Shown in pieces: positions 27,050 to 36,191 of a stretch of DNA of 64,000 nucleotides. The stretch lies in NCBI RefSeq assembly GCF_019443125.1, contig NZ_JAHYXK010000004.1:186001-250000 (forward strand), read 5' to 3'. The notes under the pieces are model-generated. The model saw only the letters and a program-made list of their open reading frames with translations, did not search any database and had not been told where the DNA came from. This stretch comes from Pontibacter aydingkolensis (GTDB lineage Bacteria > Bacteroidota > Bacteroidia > Cytophagales > Hymenobacteraceae). Made by a program: the position numbers and the translations under genes. Numbering within the stretch: position 1 is the first letter of the stretch; every line of letters starts with the position of its first letter.

Positions 27050-28402
27050 ATGAAAACCTATTCAAAGCATTGGTATATATCGTTTATTTGCCTGCTATGC
27101 CTGCTCTTTAGCCCTGCCATACTTTTAGCCCAGAAAGCAAAGCAAAAGGTGTTGGTGATGGAAATAAAATCGGAAATTGACCCGCGCACCAATCGCTACA
27201 CCGAACTGGCCTTTGATGAGGCTACTGCCATTGAGGCAGACCATGTATTACTGATACTAGATACGTTTGGAGGCGCCCTGAACGATGCTGACGAGATCCG
27301 GACACGCATACTGGAGTACCCCAAACCGGTGTATGTGTTTATTAACAAAGATGCTGCCTCTGCGGGTGCACTTATTTCGCTGGCCTGCGACAGCATTTAC
27401 ATGGCTCCGGGTGCGAACATTGGTGCTGCTACTGTAGTGGGTGCCGACGGACAAGCTGCTCCGGGTAAATACCAAAGCTACATGCGCTCCATCATGCGCT
27501 CAACAGCCGAGGCTAACGGCCGCAACCCCCGCATGGCCGAGGCGATGGTAGAAGCCAGTGTAGATACTACCCTGTCGGCAGGTCAGGTGCTAAGTTTAAC
27601 CACTTCAGAGGCTATCAAGTATGGCTTTTGCGAGGGCGAAGCCGCAAATATGAATGAGGTGCTTGCGAAGTTAAATTTGCAGGATGCTGAGATCGTTACG
27701 TATCAACTAAGCACCACAAACAAAGTCATCTCCTTTTTCCTGAATCCGTTTATCAGCGGCATACTTTTGCTCGTAATTATCGGAGGTTTATACTTTGAGT
27801 TACAAACGCCGGGTGTTGGTTTTCCGTTGGCAGCAGCTGTGGTGGCAGGCACTCTATACTTAGTACCTTACTACCTGAACGGACTGGCAGAAAACTGGGA
27901 GATTCTACTTCTTGTGGCCGGATTTATACTTATACTACTGGAGGTTTTTGTGATACCCGGCTTTGGTGTGGCAGGCATCAGCGGTATTGCATTGGTAATT
28001 GTATCCCTGGTACTTGTCATGGTAAATAACCAGAACTTCGATTTTACATTTGTACCATCCGAGCAACTAATGCAAAGCATGGCCTCTGTTGTAATTGGCA
28101 TGGTGGGCGCGGCTATATTTATTGCTTTTACCTGGAACAGGCTGGTGGGCAGTAAAGCCATGCAGCGGCTGGTGCTCAATAACAAGTTCAATAGCGAGGA
28201 AGGTTACCGCTCTGCTAACACCGCCGAACACCTTATCGGTAGGGTAGGCATTGCACATACACGCATGATGCCAAACGGACGTGTCATGATCGATGATGTG
28301 ATGTATGATGCCCAGGCCCGTGATGGCTACATAGAAAAGGGCGATAACGTTCAGGTGATCGATCATACTACATTCTCATTGCGGGTTAAGAAAGTGGGAT
28401 AA
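27050..28402 (+). CDS. NfeD family membrane protein with ClpP-like protease domain
   Basis: 450 residues. A signal or anchor segment at 8-27 precedes a ClpP/SppA-like serine protease domain (about 32-215). The Ser nucleophile lies in NKDAASAGALISLACDSIYMAPGANIGAATVV. Four to five hydrophobic helices (about 225-360) and a soluble OB-fold NfeD domain (HLIGRVGIAHTRMMPNGRVMIDDVMYDAQ) follow. Long NfeD proteins cut membrane partners such as stomatins; that role here is inferred because no stomatin gene is adjacent. Confidence 0.92.
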   Translation: MKTYSKHWYISFICLLCLLFSPAILLAQKAKQKVLVMEIKSEIDPRTNRYTELAFDEATAIEADHVLLILDTFGGALNDADEIRTRILEYPKPVYVFINKDAASAGALISLACDSIYMAPGANIGAATVVGADGQAAPGKYQSYMRSIMRSTAEANGRNPRMAEAMVEASVDTTLSAGQVLSLTTSEAIKYGFCEGEAANMNEVLAKLNLQDAEIVTYQLSTTNKVISFFLNPFISGILLLVIIGGLYFELQTPGVGFPLAAAVVAGTLYLVPYYLNGLAENWEILLLVAGFILILLEVFVIPGFGVAGISGIALVIVSLVLVMVNNQNFDFTFVPSEQLMQSMASVVIGMVGAAIFIAFTWNRLVGSKAMQRLVLNNKFNSEEGYRSANTAEHLIGRVGIAHTRMMPNGRVMIDDVMYDAQARDGYIEKGDNVQVIDHTTFSLRVKKVG

Positions 28403-28494
28403 TGAATGATGATTTAAGATTTGCTCAGACCTCGCATACTTTTCGCCCATTGCGTTAAATAAATTATACCCCACCTAAAAACTAAACCCCTTAT

Positions 28495-28836
28495 ATGAAA
28501 CTAGCACCCTTATTCCTAACCATTATTACAGCTTTAACTATGTCAGCCTGCCAGACCACACCCCAGGACGAGAACGAAGCCATTACCACAAAAGCCACCT
28601 TGCTTTGGTCCGGAGAGATTGCTGCGGATGGGTGCGGTTTCGAGATCGAAATTGACGGCAAAACATATCTTCCGGAAAACGAAGATGCTATACCGGCTTC
28701 ATTTAAAGATAGCGAAAGCTCTGAAGTGCAACTTACTTACCTGCCACTGGAGGACCAGATCGATCGCCGTTGCGGTATGATACCTCAACCAAGAGTAATG
28801 GATGCAGTAAAAGTTGTTTCTGTGAAGGCCTTATGA
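28495..28836 (+). CDS. Small lipoprotein of unknown function
   Basis: 113 residues. The N-terminus MKLAPLFLTIITALTMSAC is a lipoprotein signal (Cys19). The mature part carries a beta motif (GEIAADGCGFEIEIDGKTYLPEN) and a late DRRCGMIPQPRVMDAVKVVS. The two mature cysteines could form a disulfide. The stop overlaps the start of the next gene (ATGA), so the two are translated together. Family not identified. Confidence 0.75.
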   Translation: MKLAPLFLTIITALTMSACQTTPQDENEAITTKATLLWSGEIAADGCGFEIEIDGKTYLPENEDAIPASFKDSESSEVQLTYLPLEDQIDRRCGMIPQPRVMDAVKVVSVKAL

Positions 28837-29558
28837 ACTGGAGTTTATCCATGACCACACCAGAAATAATGCAGCAACTTGCCAGTCTTGGCTGTGAAAC
28901 CACTAAAAATACGCTTATTAAACACGGCGCCAGAGAACCCGTTTTCGGAGTTAAAGTAGGTGACCTGAAGCCTATTCAGAAAAAGGTTAAAAAGAACCAT
29001 ATGTTAGCCATAGAGCTATACGCCACCGGAAACTCAGACGCCATGTACCTAGCCGGCCTCATTGCCGACGAGAAAATCATTACAAAAGAAGACCTGCAGC
29101 GCTGGGCAGAACAGGCATACTGGTATATGCTCAGCGAGTATACCGTAGCATGGGTAGCAGCAGAAAGTAAATATGGGTTTGAGCTTGCCAAAGAGTGGAT
29201 ACAGTCTGATAATGATAGAATTGCCACAGCCGGCTGGTCTACATTATCTAACCTGGGAGGCATAAAACCCGACACCGAACTGGACTTGGATTACCTAAGC
29301 CAGCAACTGGATCTTGTGCAGGAAAACATACACAGCAGCCCAAACCGTGTGCGCTATACGATGAATGGTTTTGTAATTGCCATGGGAGCTTTTGTGCCCG
29401 CACTAAAAGATAAAGCAAAGGCAGTTGCAAAAGCTATCGGCAAAGTAGAGGTAAATATGGGCACCACTTCTTGTAAAGTGCCGGTTGCCCTGCCTTATAC
29501 AGAGAAAGTAGAGATGATGGGCCGCCATGGCAAGAAAAAGAAAATGGCCCGCTGCTAA
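28833..29558 (+). CDS. DNA alkylation repair enzyme (AlkD-like HEAT repeats)
   Basis: 241 residues from the ATG at 28833, which overlaps the lipoprotein stop as ATGA; an ATG at 28851 is also possible. It matches the AlkD-related HEAT-repeat family (KNTLIKHGAREPVFGVKVGDLKPIQKKVKKNHMLAIELYATGNSDAMYLAGLIAD ... WVAAESKYGFELAKEWIQS). AlkD removes alkylated bases using flexible HEAT repeats. This protein belongs to a divergent branch, so substrate use is uncertain. The basic C-terminus (RHGKKKKMARC) could contact DNA. Cytoplasmic. Confidence 0.85.
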   Translation: MNWSLSMTTPEIMQQLASLGCETTKNTLIKHGAREPVFGVKVGDLKPIQKKVKKNHMLAIELYATGNSDAMYLAGLIADEKIITKEDLQRWAEQAYWYMLSEYTVAWVAAESKYGFELAKEWIQSDNDRIATAGWSTLSNLGGIKPDTELDLDYLSQQLDLVQENIHSSPNRVRYTMNGFVIAMGAFVPALKDKAKAVAKAIGKVEVNMGTTSCKVPVALPYTEKVEMMGRHGKKKKMARC

Positions 29559-29574
29559 AATGCCCGTACTTACG

Positions 29575-29582
29575 TACCTTTG
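29575..29582 (+). promoter_or_regulatory. -7 box for kdsB
   Basis: TACCTTTG matches TAnnTTTG exactly, 28 bp upstream of the ATG at 29611. A clear -33 TTG is not seen. Confidence 0.45.
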
Positions 29583-29610
29583 GCAATTATAAAATCAGCC
29601 TGAACTAACC

Positions 29611-30348
29611 ATGGAAGTACTCGGAATTATTCCAGCCCGCTATGCCAGCACCCGATTCCCGGGCAAGCCTTTAACCGATATTAACGGCAAAAGTATGATA
29701 CAGCGGGTATACGAGCAGGCCAAAAGCGCAGACCTGGCAGAAGTGCTCGTTGCCACCGACGATCAGCGTATTTTTGAGCATGTGAAAAGCTTCGGAGGCA
29801 AAGCCGTCATGACAGCAGAGCATCACCAAAGCGGCACAGACCGTTGCTTTGAGGCCTACCAGCAGTATAACCAGCCATTCGAGTATATTATTAACATACA
29901 AGGCGATGAGCCCTTTATAAAACCTGAGCAGATAAACCTGGTTGCCAGCTGTTTCCGAAACCCGCAAACCCAGCTGGCTACGCTAATAAAGAAGATTGAG
30001 ACAGCAGAAGAACTGTTTAATGTGAATGCACCAAAGGTAGTGATAAGCAAAACAGGCGATGCTTTATACTTTAGCCGGCAGCCTATACCCTATTGCCGTA
30101 ACGTACCCAACGATATCTGGCACAGGCAACATACTTATTATAAGCACATCGGTATTTACGGCTACCACACCGACATCCTGGAGCAGATCACACAACTACC
30201 GCCATCAGCCCTGGAGTTGGCAGAATCGCTGGAACAATTGCGCTGGCTGGAACACGGCTTCAAAATCGCCACCGCCATCACTGAGTTCGAAACTATCGGC
30301 ATCGATACCCCTGAAGACCTGGAGAGAGTTAAAGAGTTCAGGAGTTAG
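29611..30348 (+). CDS. kdsB: 3-deoxy-manno-octulosonate cytidylyltransferase
   Basis: 245 residues. It activates KDO with CTP to CMP-KDO for lipopolysaccharide inner core synthesis. The nucleotidyltransferase signature is GIIPARYASTRFPGKPL at the N-terminus, followed by VATDDQRI, GTDRCFEAY, the metal-binding IINIQGDEPFI and the C-terminal GIDTPEDLERV. Length and motifs match KdsB closely. Its presence supports a Gram-negative outer membrane with LPS. Single gene in the cytoplasm. Confidence 0.97.
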   Translation: MEVLGIIPARYASTRFPGKPLTDINGKSMIQRVYEQAKSADLAEVLVATDDQRIFEHVKSFGGKAVMTAEHHQSGTDRCFEAYQQYNQPFEYIINIQGDEPFIKPEQINLVASCFRNPQTQLATLIKKIETAEELFNVNAPKVVISKTGDALYFSRQPIPYCRNVPNDIWHRQHTYYKHIGIYGYHTDILEQITQLPPSALELAESLEQLRWLEHGFKIATAITEFETIGIDTPEDLERVKEFRS

Positions 30349-30737
30349 AGAGGTAAGAACGGAGAGACGCAATATTTTGCGTCTTTTTACATTACAAGAA
30401 TTCCTGCCGTCCCGAGAGGTTTTGGGATGGCTATGTATGGCAGCAGTTTGAAACTGCTTTGCTTTGAAAAAGCAAGTATTGCGATGGCCCCGGCTATACT
30501 TTACACTTTGGCAATAATAGAACCCACCCTTGCCCCTCCAGGGAAATTTCTCACAAAGTATAAATCTGCTAATTTATACTTTTCTGCTCTCTCAGAAAGC
30601 CTCTATAAACTGGCAAGACAACAAGCTATCTCGTAAGCTTTTTTGAGCGGCAAATTATAAAGTAAAAGACGCAAAATATTGCGTCTCTACATCTCCCGAA
30701 CTCTTAAAATCTCTAACTCTTAAACTCTCTAACTCCC
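30349..30737. other. 389-bp gap holding a repeat-bounded segment
   Basis: The gap between kdsB and the SUI1 gene is almost entirely the segment between two inverted 24-bp repeats (30362-30687), plus a TCTAACTCTT-like low-complexity tail at 30706-30738. A 69-codon open frame inside has no family resemblance and is not called. Confidence 0.65.
30362..30687. repeat. Segment bounded by inverted 24-bp palindromic repeats
   Basis: 30362-30385 (GAGACGCAATATTTTGCGTC plus four T) and 30664-30687 are exact complements. Each end is itself a hairpin (GACGCAA/TTGCGTC). The 278-bp interior also has a palindrome GCAGTTT g AAACTGC. The layout resembles a MITE or a pair of opposed terminator-like repeats. 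Confidence 0.75.
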
Positions 30738-31085
30738 TCATCCTCCTACGCGCTTGGCCTTATAACCAGCAGCCTGCAGCGTTTGCAGAATTTTGTCCCG
30801 GAAATCGCCCTGGATCAGGATCTCACCATCTTTGGCTGATCCGCCTACACCGCATTTGCTCTTAAGCATTTTACCTAGTTCTTTCAGATCGTCATCTGTG
30901 CCAACAAAGCCTTCCACTAAGGTTACCTGCTTACCACCTCTGGATTTTTTATCAAGCATTACTTTAAGACTCTGCTGTTGTGGTGGCAGCGTTTCCTGCT
31001 CCTGGTCCTGCTCATATTCGTAATGAAAATCAGAGCTGGTAGAATATACAATTCCCTGGCGGCCTTTCTTATTTTTATCTTTCAT
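30738..31085 (-). CDS. Translation initiation factor SUI1/YciH family
   Basis: 115 residues. The C-terminal 75 residues form the eIF1/SUI1 domain ([69 protein letters not shown]), which binds near the P site on the small ribosomal subunit and monitors start-codon choice. The first 40 residues are a charged, Gln/Glu-rich tail, longer than in E. coli YciH. Cytoplasmic. The downstream lipid-kinase gene lies 66 bp away on the other side. Confidence 0.93.
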   Translation of the reverse strand: MKDKNKKGRQGIVYSTSSDFHYEYEQDQEQETLPPQQQSLKVMLDKKSRGGKQVTLVEGFVGTDDDLKELGKMLKSKCGVGGSAKDGEILIQGDFRDKILQTLQAAGYKAKRVGG

Positions 31086-31151
31086 CTTTCTAATTAATAA
31101 TCTGTAATGATCAAGGATAAGTATAAACCTTTATTACACATTCATCATTCA

Positions 31152-32045
31152 TTAATCCATCCCTGCCGGCACGAGTACTCTAAGCGATAATGGGTTAATG
31201 TGCACATCAAACTCAGTTGCTTCGCCAATAAACTCACCGTCTGCATGGTACATGATTGGAGTATCGGTATTTACTTTTACGTGAGTGGTTTTAAAATATT
31301 CAGCGCTGTCAGCATTGGCCAACTGTTTTGTAAGCATACAATAACTTAGGTGCAGTGCTTTTACAAGATCAAGTTTACGTACCAGGCACACATCCAGCAG
31401 GCCATCCTCTATATCGGCGAGTGGCGCAATGTAGGCGTTGTTTCCGTACTGGGCAGCATTGGCGAAGGCCATCACGTAACAATCTGTTTCAAAAGCGTTG
31501 TCGTTTATTTTAGCTTTTACCGGCATGTGCTTATAGTTCATCACTTCCTTCATCACAAGCTCTACATAGGTTTTCAGGCCACGTTTTTTATTGCCGGCAA
31601 ACACAGAGCTGATATAAGCATCAAAGCCAATACCTGCTGTTGTGAAAAATGGATGGTCGTTAATACTACAGCTATCTATGGTGATAATATGTCCGTTGTT
31701 GAGTGTTTTGATAGCTGCATCTAACCCCATAGGTATTTTAAGATGGCGAGCCAAACCATTCCCAGAACCCTTCGGAAGTACACCTAAAGCCGTTTCGGAA
31801 TATAAAAGGCCGCGTGCCACTTCGTTCACGGTTCCATCGCCGCCAACTGCCACCACCATATCATATCCTTTATCTGCCGCCTCTTTTGCCAGCTTAGGTG
31901 CATGACCAGCATAATCAGTATAAACTACCTCATGCTTGTACTTGCTATGGTTAAGCAACTGCTCAATACGGTCCGCAACATCTATGCGGCTTTTGGTGCC
32001 AGAGGTTGGATTGATAATAAAACGGACATAAGCAGGCATCGGCAT
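31152..32045 (-). CDS. Diacylglycerol/sphingosine kinase family lipid kinase
   Basis: 297 residues of the YegS/BmrU/DgkB family. The ATP-binding motif is VAVGGDGTVNEVARGL, with the upstream INPTSGTKSR and downstream LPKGSGNGLARHLKIP loops conserved. The C-terminal beta domain includes PLADIEDGLLDVCLV and MYHADGEFIGEATEFDVHI. These kinases phosphorylate a membrane lipid, probably diacylglycerol, at the inner membrane. The exact substrate is not certain. Likely its own transcript. Confidence 0.93.
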   Translation of the reverse strand: MPMPAYVRFIINPTSGTKSRIDVADRIEQLLNHSKYKHEVVYTDYAGHAPKLAKEAADKGYDMVVAVGGDGTVNEVARGLLYSETALGVLPKGSGNGLARHLKIPMGLDAAIKTLNNGHIITIDSCSINDHPFFTTAGIGFDAYISSVFAGNKKRGLKTYVELVMKEVMNYKHMPVKAKINDNAFETDCYVMAFANAAQYGNNAYIAPLADIEDGLLDVCLVRKLDLVKALHLSYCMLTKQLANADSAEYFKTTHVKVNTDTPIMYHADGEFIGEATEFDVHINPLSLRVLVPAGMD

Positions 32046-32096
32046 AATTTAGTACGTATAGGATTGCCGTAAAATTACTTTTTATGTAGAACAAAC

Positions 32097-32129
32097 AAAA
32101 AAGCCTGCTGCAAACAATGCAACAGGCTT
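32097..32129 (-). terminator. Terminator for the universal stress protein gene
   Basis: AAGCCTG (32101-32107) pairs with CAGGCTT (32123-32129) with extra TGC/GCA pairing inside; on the minus strand it ends in a T run, 35 bp after the stress-protein stop. Confidence 0.8.
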
Positions 32130-32163
32130 ATACTTTATACTTGCAGGCAAGGGCAATTAATAC

Positions 32164-33015
32164 TTATTTAAGGCTAAAAGTCAGTACAGGTATATTGGTA
32201 TGGTTAACCAGGTCCTCGGCTATACTTCCACTAAGCAAATGCGACAGCCCTGTTCTGCCATGGGTTGCCATCATGATCAGGTCGGCACGGATATCTTCGG
32301 CAAAGTGAAGGATACCGTCTTCCTCCATCACATCGTTGTACACGTTTATAGTATAGTTTTGCAGGCCATACTTCTGTGCCGTATGCTCCAACTTCTGGCT
32401 AATATTGCTGCTTGATTCAAAAGCTCCCGGCGTATTGATATATACCAGATGCATTCTGGCGCCGAATAAGGCCTGGAAAGTTTTAAAATGTTCCACAGCA
32501 TGCCGTATCTCACGTTTAAAGTCAGAAGCCAGCACAATTTCATTCACTGTAAATTCCGGGTTGCGCTGCTTTACAGTAAGTACCGGGCACGAGGCTGTGC
32601 GTACTACTTTCTCTGTGTTAGACCCTATCAGAAACTCATCCAACCCACTCGATCCCTTAGACCCCATCACCACCAGGTCTACGCCATCTTCTTTTATCGT
32701 CCTTTTTATCTGGTTGATTGGCCGGTTCACATCCACTTGTTGTACTACATCAACGCCTGCATGGTCAACAGAATTAACAAGACGTGCCATGTCTGCCTTT
32801 GTCTTCTCCAACAGTTGGAGCACGTACACATGCTCCATACTATCTGTTTGCATGGTTAGGTCTCCTGTCGCACTGAAGCCCGAACCATAGGGCACCTCAA
32901 CAGCATGCATAACTTTAATGCCAGCGCCTGTTCGCCGCGCTATGGCAATGGCTACTTCAAACGCATTCCTGGCTTGTTCCGAAAAATCGGTGGGTACTAA
33001 GATTCTCTTGATCAT
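32164..33015 (-). CDS. Tandem-domain universal stress protein
   Basis: 283 residues made of two Usp folds (about 1-145 and 150-283). Domain 1 opens with KRILVPTDFSEQARNAFEVA and carries the ATP-binding loop VVMGSKGSSGLDEFLIGSNTEKV. Domain 2 opens with NEIVLASDFKREIRHAVEHF and carries MATHGRTGLSHLLSGSIAEDL. Both have the G-x2-G-x9-G(S/T) nucleotide loop. These proteins help cells survive starvation or oxidative stress in the cytoplasm. An exact TAnnTTTG box lies at 33046-33053. Confidence 0.93.
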   Translation of the reverse strand: MIKRILVPTDFSEQARNAFEVAIAIARRTGAGIKVMHAVEVPYGSGFSATGDLTMQTDSMEHVYVLQLLEKTKADMARLVNSVDHAGVDVVQQVDVNRPINQIKRTIKEDGVDLVVMGSKGSSGLDEFLIGSNTEKVVRTASCPVLTVKQRNPEFTVNEIVLASDFKREIRHAVEHFKTFQALFGARMHLVYINTPGAFESSSNISQKLEHTAQKYGLQNYTINVYNDVMEEDGILHFAEDIRADLIMMATHGRTGLSHLLSGSIAEDLVNHTNIPVLTFSLK

Positions 33016-33045
33016 CGGGTTTATGTTTTGTGGAAACTTAATTTA

Positions 33046-33053
33046 CAAAAGTA
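33046..33053 (-). promoter_or_regulatory. -7 box for the universal stress protein
   Basis: Minus-strand TACTTTTG matches TAnnTTTG exactly, 30 bp upstream of the start codon. Confidence 0.45.
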
Positions 33054-33153
33054 TCTTCATACTTTAATGTATTTTATGACAAGTATTATTTTCATACCTG
33101 AGAAATATCACTTTATACTTGCCTTAAACTAATGCAGTTGTAACACTTGAAAA

Positions 33154-33191
33154 AAACAAAGGCCTGTCCCAAACGGAACAGGCCTTTGTTT
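33154..33191. terminator. Strong terminator after gapA
   Basis: Perfect 14-bp stem, AAACAAAGGCCTGT (33154-33167) with its complement (33178-33191), and a 10-nt loop. It is A-rich to the left and T-rich to the right, and lies 16 bp after the gapA stop on the minus strand. Confidence 0.88.
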
Positions 33192-33207
33192 TAAAGTATG
33201 ATTGTGC

Positions 33208-34239
<1,032 letters not shown>

Positions 34240-34328
34240 TTACGATTACCCTAGTGTAAAACCAATATTTTTTTCTATACTGATTTTGAAGCGCTTACCA
34301 TTTTCAGCAAAAAAATTACACCTAAAAA

Positions 34329-34359
34329 TTTTGCATGAATTAAAAGAGCCGTATATTTG
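34329..34359 (+). promoter_or_regulatory. Promoter for tRNA-Glu
   Basis: TTTTG at 34329-34333 and an exact TAnnTTTG box, TATATTTG, at 34352-34359 are separated by 18 bp. The tRNA 5' end is 19 bp further on. This is the best-formed Bacteroidota promoter in the window. Confidence 0.75.
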
Positions 34360-34378
34360 CACCACAATTAGACAGAAC

Positions 34379-34450
34379 GGCCCGTTCGTCTAGGGGTTAG
34401 GACGCCAGATTTTCATTCTGGTAACAGGGGTTCGATTCCCCTACGGGCTA
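34379..34450 (+). tRNA. tRNA-Glu (anticodon TTC)
   Basis: The cloverleaf is complete: acceptor GGCCCGT (34379-34385) with ACGGGCT (34443-34449), closing with a G-U pair at the end; anticodon stem CCAGA/TCTGG (34405-34409, 34417-34421) around loop TTTTCAT, anticodon TTC at 34412-34414; T arm AGGGG TTCGATT CCCCT. Discriminator A at 34450; CCA is not encoded. The 3' half overlaps the recombinase gene on the opposite strand, marking it as the probable attachment site. Confidence 0.95.
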
Positions 34451-36179
34451 CTGAAAGGGAAAAGTGATTTTTTTGATCGCTTTTCCCTTTTTCTTTTTGC
34501 TCCAAAAACCTTTGTATCTGGCTGGAAAGGGCAAAAAAGCCATTCACTCTTTGGGTTTGATAACCCTCCATTTCACGGTCATAAAATACCCCTTCCGGGA
34601 ACATCATCGCTTGCAGCTGTTTTCTTGATTGCACATTTGCTTTACTCCATGATTGTGAGATAGTTACCGCTTTTTCCAAGCCTATTTTGATGAACTCTTT
34701 TGGGTTCGATAAGGCTGGCGCGCACTTTTCCAAATTTTGCTCGATTTCCAGCAGCTCTGCTTTCAGCTCTGAGCTGAATCTGACAAAGAGTTCTTTCTCT
34801 ATTTCACCAAAGGCATAACGTCGCTCTAGCGTATCTAATTTTTTCTTCAGCTCGGTATATTGGGTTTGCAACCGCTTTTCTTCTACCCTGCTTTCTTCAG
34901 TAAGCTTATAGTAGGTTTCTTCCATGATCTCAGCTAGCTTCGGAAGGTAACGCGGGTCTACTTCGAGTTCCGATAGAAAACCTTCGTACAGGTTATGCAG
35001 CTTACTGGCATTTCTATTAAGCTTACAGCCAATGGTGTTGCACTTGTAGTAATGGATCTGCTTTTTCTTCATTTCGTAACCGGTAAGCGGCTTTCGGCAC
35101 GAGCCGCACTTGATGTGATGACGCAGGGGCAATTCTTCGTCTTCTTTGACCTGGGTATAGCCCTGCGCATTCTGTGCCTGCAGACCATTCACCTTTAGAA
35201 ACATCTGGCGCGTAATCAGCGGCTCGTGCTGGCCTTCTACTACTTCTCCATCTTCCAGTAAGCCATGGCTGATTAAACCGCAATAGAAGGGGTTTTTAAA
35301 TAGTTTAGTTAGCGTTTGGTTATAAAGTATTAGTCCTTGTGCTTTCAAGCGCTTGATGATGTCAGTATTACTTAATCCTTGTTCTGCTTTGAGCTGAAAA
35401 GCCAAACGGATGAGTTTTCCAGTTTTGTTAGGCTTTAGAATTACTTCTTTACCTACAATCACTTTATCATAGCCCATAGGCACCTTGCCCACCCACAACC
35501 CACGTCTAACACGCGCTTCCATGCTCGTCATGCACTTTTCCCGGCGTTGGTCATTATCGAATTGTGAGAACAGGAACTGAATACCCTGCTGCAGCTTGCC
35601 GGCGGCTGTCTGGGTGTCTACCGGCTGGGTAACAGCTACAACGGATATACCCATACACCCTAGTTCATCGACAATACCAATGGCCGAAGAGCCGGTTCTG
35701 GAAAAGCGATCGTGTGAGTAGACGATGATGTAACCCACCCTGAGTTTGCTTTTCTTCACAAACTCCAGCATTTTCTGAAACTCCTTGCGCTCGTCTGACT
35801 TAGCGCTTTCGTACGTTCCACCGAACTTACCTACCACCTGGTAGCCGTGGCGCTCCGCATAAGCGGTGCAGCGCTCTAATTGGGTAGACAAGCTTTGGTT
35901 CGTCTCGGCCTGTTCTTTAGTCGACACGCGGGTGTAGATGATAGCTACCTTACCGCGTGGTGTGGCTTTCTTACTGCCTTTCTGCAGTGGACGGGCAAAA
36001 ATACTCAGCTCGTTCCCTTTCCCTAAAGCAGCGCGAAGTGCTGAAGGCTTTTTAGCTGGTGCAGGCTTATTAGCAGTAGCCTTCGTTTTAACTTTTACAG
36101 AAGGCTTTGTAGCTGACTTCTTTGTCTTTGGTGCAGCCTTAGCTACTTCAAGCACAGTTGCGGTGGTTTTCTTTTTCAT
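34413..36179 (-). CDS. Large serine recombinase (element integrase)
   Basis: 588 residues. Residues 1-76 are an unusual Lys/Ala/Thr/Pro-rich basic extension. The resolvase catalytic domain follows (VAIIYTRVSTKEQ, nucleophile Ser86; YSHDRFSRTG), then a recombinase domain (about 245-330), a zinc ribbon (CGSC ... CNTIGC, about 358-385) and a coiled coil (about 415-475). It should cut and exchange DNA at att sites. The last codons lie in the tRNA terminator and the tRNA 3' half; the TGA stop (34413-34415) overlaps two anticodon bases. It starts 12 bp after the 134-residue gene. Confidence 0.93.
   Translation of the reverse strand: MKKKTTATVLEVAKAAPKTKKSATKPSVKVKTKATANKPAPAKKPSALRAALGKGNELSIFARPLQKGSKKATPRGKVAIIYTRVSTKEQAETNQSLSTQLERCTAYAERHGYQVVGKFGGTYESAKSDERKEFQKMLEFVKKSKLRVGYIIVYSHDRFSRTGSSAIGIVDELGCMGISVVAVTQPVDTQTAAGKLQQGIQFLFSQFDNDQRREKCMTSMEARVRRGLWVGKVPMGYDKVIVGKEVILKPNKTGKLIRLAFQLKAEQGLSNTDIIKRLKAQGLILYNQTLTKLFKNPFYCGLISHGLLEDGEVVEGQHEPLITRQMFLKVNGLQAQNAQGYTQVKEDEELPLRHHIKCGSCRKPLTGYEMKKKQIHYYKCNTIGCKLNRNASKLHNLYEGFLSELEVDPRYLPKLAEIMEETYYKLTEESRVEEKRLQTQYTELKKKLDTLERRYAFGEIEKELFVRFSSELKAELLEIEQNLEKCAPALSNPKEFIKIGLEKAVTISQSWSKANVQSRKQLQAMMFPEGVFYDREMEGYQTQRVNGFFALSSQIQRFLEQKEKGKSDQKNHFSLSVARRGIEPLLPE
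34454..34496 (+). terminator. tRNA-Glu terminator inside the recombinase gene
   Basis: Perfect 11-bp stem AAAGGGAAAAG (34454-34464) with its complement (34480-34490), extended by GAT/ATC, followed by TTCTTTTT. It ends tRNA-Glu transcription on the plus strand while encoding the recombinase C-terminus on the minus strand. Confidence 0.8.
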
Positions 36180-36191
36180 GGTCTATTCTGG

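Noticed and set aside
30427..30636. 69-codon frame between kdsB and the SUI1 gene
   Set aside because: It lies wholly inside the repeat-bounded segment, with no family resemblance.
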